Origin: Weeksellaceae bacterium TAE3-ERU29
Lineage (GTDB): Bacteria > Bacteroidota > Bacteroidia > Flavobacteriales > Weeksellaceae
Direction of reading: 5' to 3'
Assembly (NCBI GenBank): GCA_019218445.1
Contig: JAHUUM010000015.1
Location: 1-56,075 of the forward strand
DNA: 56,075 nt
Both the position numbers and the translations under genes were made by a program. The stretch's first letter is position 1; each line of letters starts with the position of its first letter. A model generated the notes under the pieces. The model had not been told where the DNA came from, did no database searches, and saw only the letters and a program-made list of their open reading frames with translations. Shown piece after piece: positions 35,401 to 44,648 of this stretch.

Positions 35401-36159
35401 TTATTTTCTGTAACGAACTAACATATCCATGATGGTAATAGATGCATCTTCCATTTTGTTTACGATGCTATCTACTTTAGCAGTTAGGTAGTTATAGAAA
35501 ACTTGTAATACGATAGCTACAACCAAACCTGATAAGGTTGTTAATAAGGCTACCTGAATGTTACCTGCCATATCCTGTGCTTGTACAGAACCACTTTTTG
35601 CAATATCTTGGAATGCCATTACCATACCTACTACTGTTCCCATGAAACCTAACATCGGAGCAATTGCGATAAATAATCCTATCCATGATAAGTTTCTTTC
35701 TAATTTACCTACTTCTACCCCTCCATAACCTACTACAGATCTCTCTACATCATCAAACGGCTGTCCGTCTCCTACTCTCAATAAAGCTTGGTAAGCGATA
35801 GACGCTACCGGTCCTTTTTTGTCTCTTGCTACGTCTTTTGCACTTTCTATCCCTCCTGAATTTAAAGCGTCTTCTACTTCTGTTAAAAGTTTTGTTGTAT
35901 TAACATCTGCTGAATTTAAATAGAACATTCTTTCAATAGCGAAAGCTAAACCTAAAATAAAACAGATTAATGGTAGAGTCATCCAAAAAGGTCCTCCCAT
36001 TACAAAGAACTCTTTTAATACATAAATTGGACTTTGGCTCTCTTCCGCAGCAACAACGTCTGCATTTTCTTGAGCAATAGTTGCAAATACCGCTGCGTTT
36101 GCTTGAATTGATACTAAAGCAACTCCGGCCATAGCTAAAAGTGAAAATCGTTTTTTCAT
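35401..36159 (-). CDS. exbB: MotA/TolQ/ExbB proton channel family protein
   Basis: The protein has 252 residues. It is the stator-like inner-membrane subunit that, with ExbD, uses the proton gradient to power TonB-dependent transport. An N-terminal hydrophobic segment ([10 protein letters not shown]) resembles a signal peptide. The family core is [31 protein letters not shown] near 155-187 and the following [19 protein letters not shown] helix. It is the first gene of a four-gene cluster and follows tRNA-Ser by 59 bases. Confidence 0.93.
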   Translation of the reverse strand: MKKRFSLLAMAGVALVSIQANAAVFATIAQENADVVAAEESQSPIYVLKEFFVMGGPFWMTLPLICFILGLAFAIERMFYLNSADVNTTKLLTEVEDALNSGGIESAKDVARDKKGPVASIAYQALLRVGDGQPFDDVERSVVGYGGVEVGKLERNLSWIGLFIAIAPMLGFMGTVVGMVMAFQDIAKSGSVQAQDMAGNIQVALLTTLSGLVVAIVLQVFYNYLTAKVDSIVNKMEDASITIMDMLVRYRK

Positions 36160-36218
36160 ATGCTAAAATTTAAAATACTTTTTATTTCTATTTTTAATGT
36201 TTGTTTTTACTATTCTTG

Positions 36219-36305
36219 CGGAGAAGAAGGGATTCGAACCCTCGATCCGCTTCCGCGAAAACACGCTTTCCAGGCGTGCGCCTTAAACCACTCGGCCACC
36301 TCTCC
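36219..36305 (-). tRNA. tRNA-Ser (anticodon GGA)
   Basis: On the minus strand the acceptor arms GGAGAGG (36299-36305) and CTTCTCC (36220-36226) pair over seven bases, with discriminator G at 36219. The D arm contains GCCGAGTGGTTTAAGGC, the anticodon loop has CTGGAAA with anticodon GGA, a long variable arm follows as in class II tRNAs, and the T arm is GAGGGTTCGAATCCCTT (one wobble pair). CCA is not encoded. It lies between ansA and exbB on the same strand. Confidence 0.95.
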
Positions 36306-36401
36306 TTTTCCTTTTTCAACCACCTCCTAATTTTAACAAACAGGCGATTTCGCTCTGCCAAATTAACCATTTTTTTTTACTATGAAAAATTTTTTGCCTA
36401 T

Positions 36402-37415
36402 CTATTTTATTTCTCCTCGTATATTTTTCTCAAAAAAAACCTTAAATCTCTCTTTATCAAACCCTTTTGATAATAATGACATTGATTTGGTTATGGCAGC
36501 CTCTGTTGTTATATCTCTTCCACTTATCGCTCCTAAGTCTAATAACTCTTTACTGGCGGAGTATTTACCTAAACTTACTCCCCCTCCAAAACATTGTGTG
36601 GTAACAACTAAATTTAAGCCTTTTTTTATTCTTTCAGATAGAATTCTATTGAATTCTAAATCATTAAAAATATTACCACTCCCAAAAGTTTCTAAAATCA
36701 AAACTTCTATTTTTAAATTGCGAGTACAATTATACAAAAAATCTTTATTCATTCCAGGAAAAATCTTCAATAATCCTACTTTATCCGAAAATTTAGGATA
36801 AACTTCATACTTTTTCTCTCCTTTTAATAATAAATTATCATTTAACTCTATGTCTACTCCCGATTCTCCTAATGGTGGATAATTAGGGGAGGCAAAAGCA
36901 TCGAAATGGCTTGCACTTATTTTGGTAGTTCTATTAGCTCTATAAAGTTTATATTCAAAATAAATACAAACTTCTTTTATTTGGGATTCTCCATTTTTCT
37001 TTAGTGCAGCAAAATGAATAGAGCTTATTAAATTTTCTTTGGCGTCTGTTCTTAAATCCCCTATTGGTAATTGTGAACCTGTGAATATAATGGGTTTTTG
37101 CAATCCTTGAAAAGCAAAACTAAGTGCCGATGCGGTATATGCCATTGTATCTGTCCCATGTAAAACAACAAAGCCATCATACTTAGTATAATTTTCATCA
37201 ATTATATTAATTAATTTTTGCCAATGTGGAATAGACATATCCGAAGAGTCTATAGGCTCCTCAAAACTTATTGTGTGCAAATCTGCTTCTATTAAGTTAA
37301 GTTCCGGTATCTTTTCTAATAGATTGGAGAAATTAAATGGTTTTAAAGATTTTGTTTTATAATCTCTAACCATTCCAATCGTTCCGCCTGTATATATTAA
37401 TAGTATCGAGTTCAA
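36402..37415 (-). CDS. ansA: Type I L-asparaginase
   Basis: The protein has 337 residues. It hydrolyses asparagine to aspartate and ammonia. The first nucleophile Thr is in LLIYTGGTIGMV at about residues 5-16, and the second catalytic set is VVLHGTDTMAYTASALSF near 83-100 (Thr-Asp pair) with a Lys further on. There is no signal peptide, which fits the cytosolic type I enzyme. It is upstream of tRNA-Ser and divergent from the BON-LysM gene. Confidence 0.94.
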   Translation of the reverse strand: MNSILLIYTGGTIGMVRDYKTKSLKPFNFSNLLEKIPELNLIEADLHTISFEEPIDSSDMSIPHWQKLINIIDENYTKYDGFVVLHGTDTMAYTASALSFAFQGLQKPIIFTGSQLPIGDLRTDAKENLISSIHFAALKKNGESQIKEVCIYFEYKLYRANRTTKISASHFDAFASPNYPPLGESGVDIELNDNLLLKGEKKYEVYPKFSDKVGLLKIFPGMNKDFLYNCTRNLKIEVLILETFGSGNIFNDLEFNRILSERIKKGLNLVVTTQCFGGGVSLGKYSASKELLDLGAISGRDITTEAAITKSMSLLSKGFDKERFKVFFEKNIRGEIK

Positions 37416-37433
37416 AAATTTATTTTATCTCTC

Positions 37434-37441
37434 CAAATATA
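37434..37441 (-). promoter_or_regulatory. -7 box of ansA
   Basis: Minus-strand TATATTTG matches TAnnTTTG, 18 bases before the start codon. No TTG at -33. Confidence 0.4.
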
Positions 37442-37535
37442 ATATTTAATTCTATAATTGAAAATTTGAAAGCATTTCTTTGGCATGGTATTTTCATTTA
37501 AGATATCAAACAATTAAATAAAAAAAACAAAAATT

Positions 37536-37991
37536 ATGGGATTATTTTCATTTATTAAAGATGCCGGTGCTAAGTTATTCGGCGGTAGTGAATCTGCTGA
37601 AGAAAAAGCAACTAAAGTACAAAATCATTTAAATAAATATAACTTTGATTTATCTAATGTTAAGGTTTCTGTAAATGGTGATACTGTAACTGTTTCCGGT
37701 GAGGCTAAGAACATTGATGAGAAACAAAAAATTCTTGCAACTGCAGGAAATGTTGAAGGTATTACTAATGTAGAAGATAAACTTACATTAAAAGAAGCTC
37801 TTAAAATTGAGATTCCGGATATCCAAAAAACTATGTATACTGTACAGTCTGGTGATACTTTATCTAAAATTTCTAAAGAAGTTTATGGAGACCCTAACAA
37901 ATACCAAAAAATATTTGAGGCTAATAAACCTATGTTAAGTGATCCTGATAAAATTTATCCGGGGCAAGTTTTATACATTCCTCAAGATTAA
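37536..37991 (+). CDS. lysM: BON and LysM domain protein (Kbp/YgaU-like)
   Basis: The protein has 151 residues and closely resembles E. coli Kbp (YgaU), a cytoplasmic potassium-binding protein. It starts MGLFSFIKDAGAKLFGG; a BON domain covers about 25-90 (VKVSVNGDTVTVSGEAK, GNVEGITNVEDKL), and one LysM domain covers 100-150 (YTVQSGDTLSKISKEVYGDP, NKPMLSDPDKIYPGQVLYIP). There is no signal peptide, so a role at the cell wall is less likely than the LysM name suggests. It is a single gene followed by a hairpin. Confidence 0.93.
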   Translation: MGLFSFIKDAGAKLFGGSESAEEKATKVQNHLNKYNFDLSNVKVSVNGDTVTVSGEAKNIDEKQKILATAGNVEGITNVEDKLTLKEALKIEIPDIQKTMYTVQSGDTLSKISKEVYGDPNKYQKIFEANKPMLSDPDKIYPGQVLYIPQD

Positions 37992-38022
37992 GAATTATTC
38001 ATTTAGAATAAAATAAAAGAAG

Positions 38023-38050
38023 AAACCGTCTCAAAACTGAGGCGGTTTTT
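38023..38050 (+). terminator. Terminator of the BON-LysM gene
   Basis: AAACCGTCTC-AAAACT-GAGGCGGTTTTT with one G-T pair. In reverse orientation it carries the CCTCAGTTTTGAG core seen at 5527 and 46852. Confidence 0.85.
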
Positions 38051-38065
38051 CTTATTAATGTCACA

Positions 38066-38101
38066 TCCTAAAAAACCGCCTTGATAGGTGTCAAGACGGT
38101 T
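38066..38101 (-). terminator. Terminator of the broken modular surface gene
   Basis: AACCGTCTTGA/TCAAGGCGGTT on the minus strand (one G-U pair, loop of six) followed by TTTTTAGG. It lies about 65 bases past the stop. Confidence 0.75.
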
Positions 38102-38165
38102 ACTTTAAATATTCATATCCAACAAACCTATAACAGTTTTCCGGACAAGGCAAAACAAGAGTGCC

Positions 38166-40157
38166 TTACTTATTTAATAATTCTTTTACCAAAGATTTCA
38201 GCTCTTCAATCTCTTTCGATTGTTGTTGAATTTTTTTCTCTTGTTCTATCGTATGTAAATATAATTCCTCTATTTTCTCTACGTTGATTAATTGTGTATC
38301 CATAATGTCTATGTAACCTTGTGCTTTGATTTCTTTCGCAGAAGTATAACCAGGTAAATGTCCGTTTTCTTTTACAAAGTTCTCTACTTGATCTAAATTT
38401 TTAAAGCTGTAACCTGCTTTAGTAGTAGAAGTTCCTGTATAATAATTCTCAAAGACATAGTCCGGAAACACAGAAACCCCATTAGTCCCTTTAAACCCAC
38501 TAGCTAAAATATCTCCATTATCATATACACTTACCACATTACTTGTACGTGGATTCCCTTCTGAATTTACAGTTAAATTAACTGTATTATTACTTGGATC
38601 CTCTACCCATTTTGCAGACAAATTACTCGGTAAGGCTTGAGTAGATAAGACACCATCTCCGTTAGCAACTACCATACGAGTATCAGTTCCGGCTAAATCA
38701 TTTACTTTTACTTTTCCGTCTGCTCCAATTACTAATTTTTCTGTTGGTCCCGTAAGATTAGGATTTGTTCCGAGTGTAGGCGATTGTGTTTTAAATATTA
38801 AATTTGAACCTCCATCTCCTCCTCCATTCATTTTATCAATGATTTGAGAAGTTGCAACGTTTTTTCTACTTTTTCCGTTAGCAAACTGAAATACTGTTTC
38901 TTGATTAGACACCCAACTATCATTTCTGATTTCTAATACATCACCTAAGGAAGATTGTCCTCCATTCGTATAAATTGCATAATTAGCTTCTGTTCCTATA
39001 TTTATATTTTCAAGATATAATCCATATATGTTTTTGACATTGGGACTAACATTGTTTTTTATGATGGTACCATTAGAGAAAAAATACATATTCTCTATTT
39101 GTCCTTGATAATTATCTCTAAACTCTAAGCTACTATGAATTCCTCTAAGTCTTTGAATACGAAAATTATTAGAGCCATATCCATACCCCATTAATAAATG
39201 AGCTCTTACACCATTAGCATAATTTATATTAGCATTTCCTCGAGGAGTTAAGAAACTGAAGGTCCCCTCCATCGTATTTATATCATTACCACCAAAAGAA
39301 GAAGCTTGGTTATAAGATCCTCTTATGTAATCTGCTGTACCATTATAATGATTTGCAATATTAAACGCTCCCATTAAGTTATGAACTTTACCACTCCCAT
39401 TATAATCTGTATTATTAATAGTAGCATACAATGCTGAAAAGTTTTGTCCGGCTTGGGCTTTAATATCTAAATGATTGATAGTTGTAAATAGCCTGTTTAA
39501 TGTTAAAGGCTCATTATTATCTATAATCATCTCATTCCTATTTAACGCTTTATCCGGATATAAACCTTCTGTATAGTCTGATTTTACTAAATCAGAGTAA
39601 GACAAATTTAAATTATAGCTGTTATTTAAATTAGAGTTTTCTATACTTAATGGCTCTGTTTGTTGAGAACCTGATTCTACATTGTAGGAGGTGAGAGAAC
39701 GTCTTTCTTTAGGTAAATGTCTGTATCCGCCTTCTTTTAGGTATTCTACTTCGTCTACTATAGCATTTCTGTCTATAAAGACTTTGTTACCTTCGTATTT
39801 CCATATGGTTCCTTGTTCGCTGGTTGTTTGTATCCATTCTGTTCCATTCCAAAAATAATATCCGTTTTCAGTAATGGTGGCTACTTTAGCTTCTGTTCCG
39901 TTTGCAGGATTAGTGAAATCCGAAAGATCATTTACATATATCAAGGTAGATTATTGGGGAGGTGTTGTGTTTTGGCTCATTAAATAAGCCTTGTTTTTAG
40001 TTACGCGTGGAATAAGCAATCCTTCTAACGCATCGCTTGTATTATCTGTTTTTGCACTAATATCTAAAGTTGCTTGTGGGTTTTGTTTATTAATTCCTAT
40101 TTGTGCATAACCTACGCTTATAAATAGCAATCCTAAACTTGTTATTAATTTCTTCAT
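38166..40157 (-). pseudogene. Modular secreted protein gene interrupted by one in-frame stop
   Basis: The frame is open from ATG at 40157 (MKKLITSLGLLFISVGYAQIG, a clear signal peptide) to 38166 except for one TAA at 39951-39953. Without it the protein would have about 663 residues. The stop falls in TTPPQ-stop-STLIYVND; the intact paralogue upstream reads ALQESTLIYVND, so the TAA stands where a Glu codon would be expected (GAA to TAA would do it). The N-terminal part is GINKQNPQATLDI and LEGLLIPRVTK; one ~300-residue module follows; the C-terminus has the flavobacterial tail HLPGYTSAKEIKAQGYIDIMDTQ plus a coiled coil (about 60 residues). The downstream part could still be translated from the TTG at 39944, but without a signal peptide. 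It may also be a sequencing error. Confidence 0.75.
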
Positions 40158-40173
40158 ATTTAAATTTTTTATC

Positions 40174-40210
40174 AAAATAAAGCCTGTCTCTCCGTTTTTT
40201 GAGGCAGGCT
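40174..40210 (-). terminator. Terminator of the 984-residue modular gene
   Basis: Minus strand AGCCTGCCTC and GAGACAGGCT around a 10-base loop, followed by TTATTTTG. It separates the two modular genes. Confidence 0.8.
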
Positions 40211-40227
40211 CTTTTGTTATCACAGTT

Positions 40228-43182
40228 TTACTTCAATAATTGTTCTAATCGATCCAATCTTGATTTTTGATTTTCCAATTCCGCTTCTAATTTCTCAATC
40301 TTAGCATCTTTTGCTTTTAAAGCTTTCTCTTGTTCTATGGTATGTAAATACAACTCCTCAATTTTCTCTACATTGGTTAATTGCGTATCCATGATATCTA
40401 TATAACCCTGTGCTTTGATTTCTTTTGCAGAAACATACCCAGGTAAATGACCATTAGCTTTTACATAGTCTTCTACTTGGTTTAAGTTTTTAAAGCTATA
40501 ATCTGCTTTCGTAGTAGATGTTCCTGTATAATAATTATCAAATACATAATCAGGGAAAATAGTTGCTCCGTTGGTTCCTCTAAATGCAGTAGCTAATACT
40601 TTACCATTATCATCTATGCTTACTATATTACTTGTACGTGGATTTCCTTCTGAATTTACAGTTAAGTTAACTGTATTATTGCTTGGGTCCTCTACCCATT
40701 TAGCTGACAAATTACTTGGAATTGTTTGCGTAGACAATACTCCATCTTCGTTAGCTACCACCATACGAGTATCGGGACCTGCTAGACTAGATGTTTTAAT
40801 TTTACCATTTACTTCTAACTTCTCGGTTGGATCATCTACACCTATTCCTACTCTGTTTCCTGCCATATCTTGACCGGCTCTAAAAACAGCAACAGCTTCC
40901 CCATTAAGATTGACTATTTTGAATTTTTTATCTGCAATATCAGATTGTAAAGTCAGTACCGTATTTTCTCCTGTTCCTACTGATTTAAATGCCCATGGAC
41001 GTTCTGTTTCAAACTTTAATAAGTCTTCTCCGTCTCCTGATTTTCTAATCACCACTTTATCTCCAAAAGAATTTATTCCTTTATTTGTATAAATAGCATA
41101 ATTACTGTTTCCTTTTATTACATCATTAATTAAAAGTCCATAATGTTCATCATATGTCTGATTAGCATTACTTAAAACACCACTATACTGAAAGCCTATC
41201 AACTTTTTAATATGGGCATCTGTATTCATTAAAAAGTTATAACCTACATTAACCCCCGTACTTTTAGCTACTTGAGCACCTGTTGCCCCATCAAAAGTTA
41301 TTTTTGAAGACAAGCCTTCAAGAAGCTCTATAGAAGCATTATTCCTTACGATAGTCACACCTTCGAAAGAATTTAATTTTTCTATAAATCCTGCCTGCTC
41401 TTCTACTATCCCACTCGCTCTAAGTGCTGATATATACCCCGTAGATTTCCCATTTCTCAATCGAGAGAAAAAGCTCCCTCCAATTATGTATTTAGCATCT
41501 CCGCTTCCTTCATGCTCAGTAGAAAAAATTGATTGTACAAGGTGATGATAATTAGTTGATTTCGCTTTATCAGATAATAAGGAATGGGTTGCCCCCGTAA
41601 TTAAGCGATCAGGGTTATCTTCATCTGCAATAAGAAGTGTATTTATATAGTCTTTATAATAATTATTAGTGTAGTATGAATGAAAATATTCATTTGGTAT
41701 ATTACTAGTCCTTTTAAAGTCACCTCGATAAGTAGCAGAAATATCACTTGTTCGTCCTATTATATTTGTATACTGCTCAAAGTCATAAGATTTCAATCCC
41801 CCATTTTTTGTATAGAATACTTTATTTTTAAAATCTTCCTGTCCGCTACGTTTTAGATTGATTCGTTCACTAACCGAATCATATACCCATTCATTATTTG
41901 AATTAGCAAAGTCTGTTACTCCTTGCGTAGATAAAACTCCATCATTATTTACAGTCACAACTCTATTTGCGGTAGCACTTGCATTGGCTAAATCCCCAAA
42001 ACGAACTTTACCGGCATTGGCATAGATTGCATAGTTATTGGTTGCTTTATCAATGTCATCTAAATAAATACCGTAGTGATCTGCTATGGTATGATTAGTT
42101 AAACTTCCTTTGATCCCTCTATACTTAAAACCGTAAAGTTTATCTATAGTAATATTTGCTATATCACTTTCCAAGAAATGGCCTACATTAACACCTGTAC
42201 TTTCTGTTATATTCTTCGACTTTTGATAAGAAGTTACCCCACTAAATATATCCAGTGAGTTTATTGTTCCTCCTTCTGACTTAATAGTATTATAACCATA
42301 AACTGCATTCACTTTATTAGCATTTCCATTACTTACCACATGATTAGATGAAAATATACCCGACATTCTTTCTAAAACATTTCCTGCATTGAGAAGATTA
42401 TAAGACTCTATACCTTTTGAATGTTTTATATCAATAGCACCATCTAAACGTACATATCCTTTAAATCCTGAAATATCTGTTATACTCCCTGTATAATTTT
42501 TATCTATAATAGAACCTATAGCATAATTATTTACAAGAAAGTCTTTCTTAGCCTCATCTCCATCAACCAGAAAGATACTTCTTAAATTAGTTTTATAATC
42601 TCCTTTGCCAAAAGGATCAGTCCAAACTGACAGAATATTACTTGATTTCTTAAAATCTGCTGAATAATAATTACTCTGATTCTCTTCTACACCTAACAGA
42701 CTTGTATAACCGTCAAAATCTATAGATTTAAAGCCACCTTCTTTTGTATAAAACACTTTATTTTTAAAGTTGCTTTGCCCGCTTCGTCTAAGATTAATCT
42801 GGCCTTTGGATGAATCATATACCCACTCCTGTCCATCTATACCATTACTCTTTACCCATTTAGTTCCATTCCAAAAATAGAAACCTTTTTCAGTAATATC
42901 TTCTACTTCTGTATCCGAACTGGTATAGGTAAAATCATTTACATAAATCAATGTGGATTCTTGTAATGCCTTTGTAGCATTTTGTGTCATTTTAAAGGCT
43001 TTCTCTTTCGTCACTCGCGGGATAAGCAAACCTTCTAAATGCTCATTCCCTTTATTTTCTTGTTTTACATTGATATCCAAAGTTGCCTTTGGCTCCAATT
43101 CATTTATGCCTACTTGAGCGGAAACCATTGCTCCCAAGCCTAAAAAGAATACTGTGCTTAATTTGTAAATCTGTTTTTTCAT
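40228..43182 (-). CDS. Large modular secreted surface protein, tail-fibre-like
   Basis: The protein has 984 residues and a signal peptide (cleavage near AMVSAQ). After an N-terminal block with VGINELEPKATLDI and LEGLLIPRVTKEKAF come two tandem modules of about 300 residues, at about 119-430 and 431-735. Each opens with WVYDS...INL(R/K)RSGQ..FKNKVFYTK.GG and ends with HYG(I/L)L..D.....NYAIY....(G) followed by RFGD or SFGD. Residues 800-984 are nearly the same as the end of the downstream broken paralogue and finish in a coiled coil (about 945-984), a layout typical of flavobacterial tail-fibre-like surface proteins. The function is unknown; adhesion or a fibre is my inference. The promoter lies about 320 bases upstream. 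Confidence 0.75.
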   Translation of the reverse strand: MKKQIYKLSTVFFLGLGAMVSAQVGINELEPKATLDINVKQENKGNEHLEGLLIPRVTKEKAFKMTQNATKALQESTLIYVNDFTYTSSDTEVEDITEKGFYFWNGTKWVKSNGIDGQEWVYDSSKGQINLRRSGQSNFKNKVFYTKEGGFKSIDFDGYTSLLGVEENQSNYYSADFKKSSNILSVWTDPFGKGDYKTNLRSIFLVDGDEAKKDFLVNNYAIGSIIDKNYTGSITDISGFKGYVRLDGAIDIKHSKGIESYNLLNAGNVLERMSGIFSSNHVVSNGNANKVNAVYGYNTIKSEGGTINSLDIFSGVTSYQKSKNITESTGVNVGHFLESDIANITIDKLYGFKYRGIKGSLTNHTIADHYGIYLDDIDKATNNYAIYANAGKVRFGDLANASATANRVVTVNNDGVLSTQGVTDFANSNNEWVYDSVSERINLKRSGQEDFKNKVFYTKNGGLKSYDFEQYTNIIGRTSDISATYRGDFKRTSNIPNEYFHSYYTNNYYKDYINTLLIADEDNPDRLITGATHSLLSDKAKSTNYHHLVQSIFSTEHEGSGDAKYIIGGSFFSRLRNGKSTGYISALRASGIVEEQAGFIEKLNSFEGVTIVRNNASIELLEGLSSKITFDGATGAQVAKSTGVNVGYNFLMNTDAHIKKLIGFQYSGVLSNANQTYDEHYGLLINDVIKGNSNYAIYTNKGINSFGDKVVIRKSGDGEDLLKFETERPWAFKSVGTGENTVLTLQSDIADKKFKIVNLNGEAVAVFRAGQDMAGNRVGIGVDDPTEKLEVNGKIKTSSLAGPDTRMVVANEDGVLSTQTIPSNLSAKWVEDPSNNTVNLTVNSEGNPRTSNIVSIDDNGKVLATAFRGTNGATIFPDYVFDNYYTGTSTTKADYSFKNLNQVEDYVKANGHLPGYVSAKEIKAQGYIDIMDTQLTNVEKIEELYLHTIEQEKALKAKDAKIEKLEAELENQKSRLDRLEQLLK

Positions 43183-43500
43183 AATTCTGAAATTTTAGTT
43201 GTGTATAATTAATTTTAATTTAAAATTTTACACTATAATTCAACAGTGAAAAACATTATTGAGTATAATATTATATTGGGAAACTTCATATCCTTACAAA
43301 AAGAATATAAAAGCCCCATCCTCTAATAAGTATAATTAAAATTATATTAAAAGAAAGTGCTTAAAAGCATAACTTTTAAATTGAAATACTCTTATCTCTC
43401 AATAAAAAGGCACGATGTACCTTACCAATAAAATTCTTGTTTATTTGTGTGTGTTTCATCTGTGTGTTATTAATTGTGTGCTGTGTGTATTAATAATAAC
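43183..43500 (-). promoter_or_regulatory. Long 5' leader of the 984-residue modular gene
   Basis: The predicted transcription start lies near 43498, leaving about 315 untranslated bases. No ORF is visible in it. The first part (43447-43488) contains four clusters of TGTGTG on the plus strand, that is CACACA in the transcript. The rest is AT-rich. It could be a regulatory leader or a remnant. Confidence 0.4.
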
Positions 43501-43504
43501 ACTA

Positions 43505-43534
43505 CAAATGTAAGTACTAATTTTTAGTTAACAA
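43505..43534 (-). promoter_or_regulatory. Promoter of the 984-residue modular gene
   Basis: Minus strand TTG (43532-43534), exactly 19 bases, then TACATTTG (43505-43512). Both parts match the Bacteroidota consensus. Just beyond it a hairpin AAAGTAAA/TTTACTTT lies at 43557-43579. Confidence 0.65.
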
Positions 43535-43707
43535 AAAGTTTTTTAATAAAAAAGATAAAGTAAAGATTTTATTTACTTTACCAATAAACAAATACACTTT
43601 CTAACCTAATTGTCGGAAACTTATTATTTTCTACTTTTAGAATGATTACTTTTTAAAAAGATATTCAACTTTATAAACAATTAATACAAAACATTAAATA
43701 ATTTAAC

Positions 43708-43715
43708 TAAATTTG
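43708..43715 (+). promoter_or_regulatory. -7 box of the mevalonate kinase operon
   Basis: TAAATTTG matches TAnnTTTG, 18 bases before the ATG. No TTG at -33. Confidence 0.45.
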
Positions 43716-43733
43716 CCTCATAAATTTTTTTAG

Positions 43734-44645
43734 ATGAATTACCCTTCTTTTTTTGCTAAAATACTCTTATTTGGTGAGTATGGTATTATAGAAAATGCCA
43801 AGGGACTTACTATTCCTTATAATTTCTACAAAGGAGCTTTAAAGTTTTCTGACAAGGATGAACAAACAGAATCTCGAAATGCTTTAAAAAAATACTCGGA
43901 TTATTTAGAAAAAAATATGCCCGGAGCATTTGATGTGGCAAGACTTAAAAATGATCTGGAAAAAGGAATGTTTTTCGATTCTAATATTCCGCAAGGGTAT
44001 GGTGTGGGGAGTTCAGGAGCATTAGTGGCTGCTATCTATGATGAGTATGCGGTAAATAAATTAGAAAAAAATAATTTATCTAAAGACAAATTAACGGAGT
44101 TAAAAAAGATATTTGGTGAAATGGAGTCTTATTTTCATGGGACTAGTTCCGGAATAGATCCTCTAATTTGCTACATGAATATCCCTTTATTAATTCACTC
44201 CAAAGACAATATAGATACCATTGGAATTCCCCAAACAGCAAACGGAAAAGGGGCTGTTTTCTTAATTAATTCCGGGACACCGGGGGAAACAGGACCAATG
44301 GTTCAGATATTTTTCGAGAAACTTAAACAAGAAGGATTCCGCAAAACTTTACAAAAAGAGTTTACAAAATATAACGATGCGTGTATAGATGCAGTAGTAA
44401 AGGGAAAAAAAGATTCTTTATTCCGAAATTTAAAAAACTTATCTACTTGGGCATTTGTTCATTTTAAACCTATGATTCCTAAAAAGATAATTAAGGCTTG
44501 GGAAAACGGAATAAAAACAAACGATTACTATTTAAAACTTTGCGGTAGCGGAGGCGGAGGCTATATTTTAGGATTTACTCAAGATTTTGAAAAAGCGCAA
44601 AAAGCCCTTTCTGAATTCCAATTAGAGCCGGTTTATAGATTTTAA
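43734..44645 (+). CDS. GHMP kinase, probable mevalonate kinase
   Basis: The protein has 303 residues. The GHMP ATP loop is IPQGYGVGSSGALVAAI at about 85-101, the N-terminal motif is FAKILLFGEYGII at 7-19, and the C-terminal GHMP motif is LKLCGSGGGGYILGF near 265-279. A SYFHGTSSGIDPLICYMN block contains the catalytic Asp region. Flavobacteria use the mevalonate route to isoprenoids, and the next gene is a UbiA prenyltransferase, which supports mevalonate kinase over other GHMP kinases. Diphosphomevalonate decarboxylase, often nearby, is not in the window. UbiA follows after three bases. Confidence 0.85.
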   Translation: MNYPSFFAKILLFGEYGIIENAKGLTIPYNFYKGALKFSDKDEQTESRNALKKYSDYLEKNMPGAFDVARLKNDLEKGMFFDSNIPQGYGVGSSGALVAAIYDEYAVNKLEKNNLSKDKLTELKKIFGEMESYFHGTSSGIDPLICYMNIPLLIHSKDNIDTIGIPQTANGKGAVFLINSGTPGETGPMVQIFFEKLKQEGFRKTLQKEFTKYNDACIDAVVKGKKDSLFRNLKNLSTWAFVHFKPMIPKKIIKAWENGIKTNDYYLKLCGSGGGGYILGFTQDFEKAQKALSEFQLEPVYRF

Positions 44646-44648
44646 ATT

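Noticed and set aside
36201-36470. 89-codon plus ORF
   Set aside because: It crosses the tRNA-Ser gene on the opposite strand and the end of ansA; a shadow.
43447-43488. GT-rich repeats that might suggest a CRISPR or phase-variable tract
   Set aside because: The units are only 6-8 bases, irregularly spaced and without unique spacers; there is no cas gene. They are kept as part of the leader description instead.
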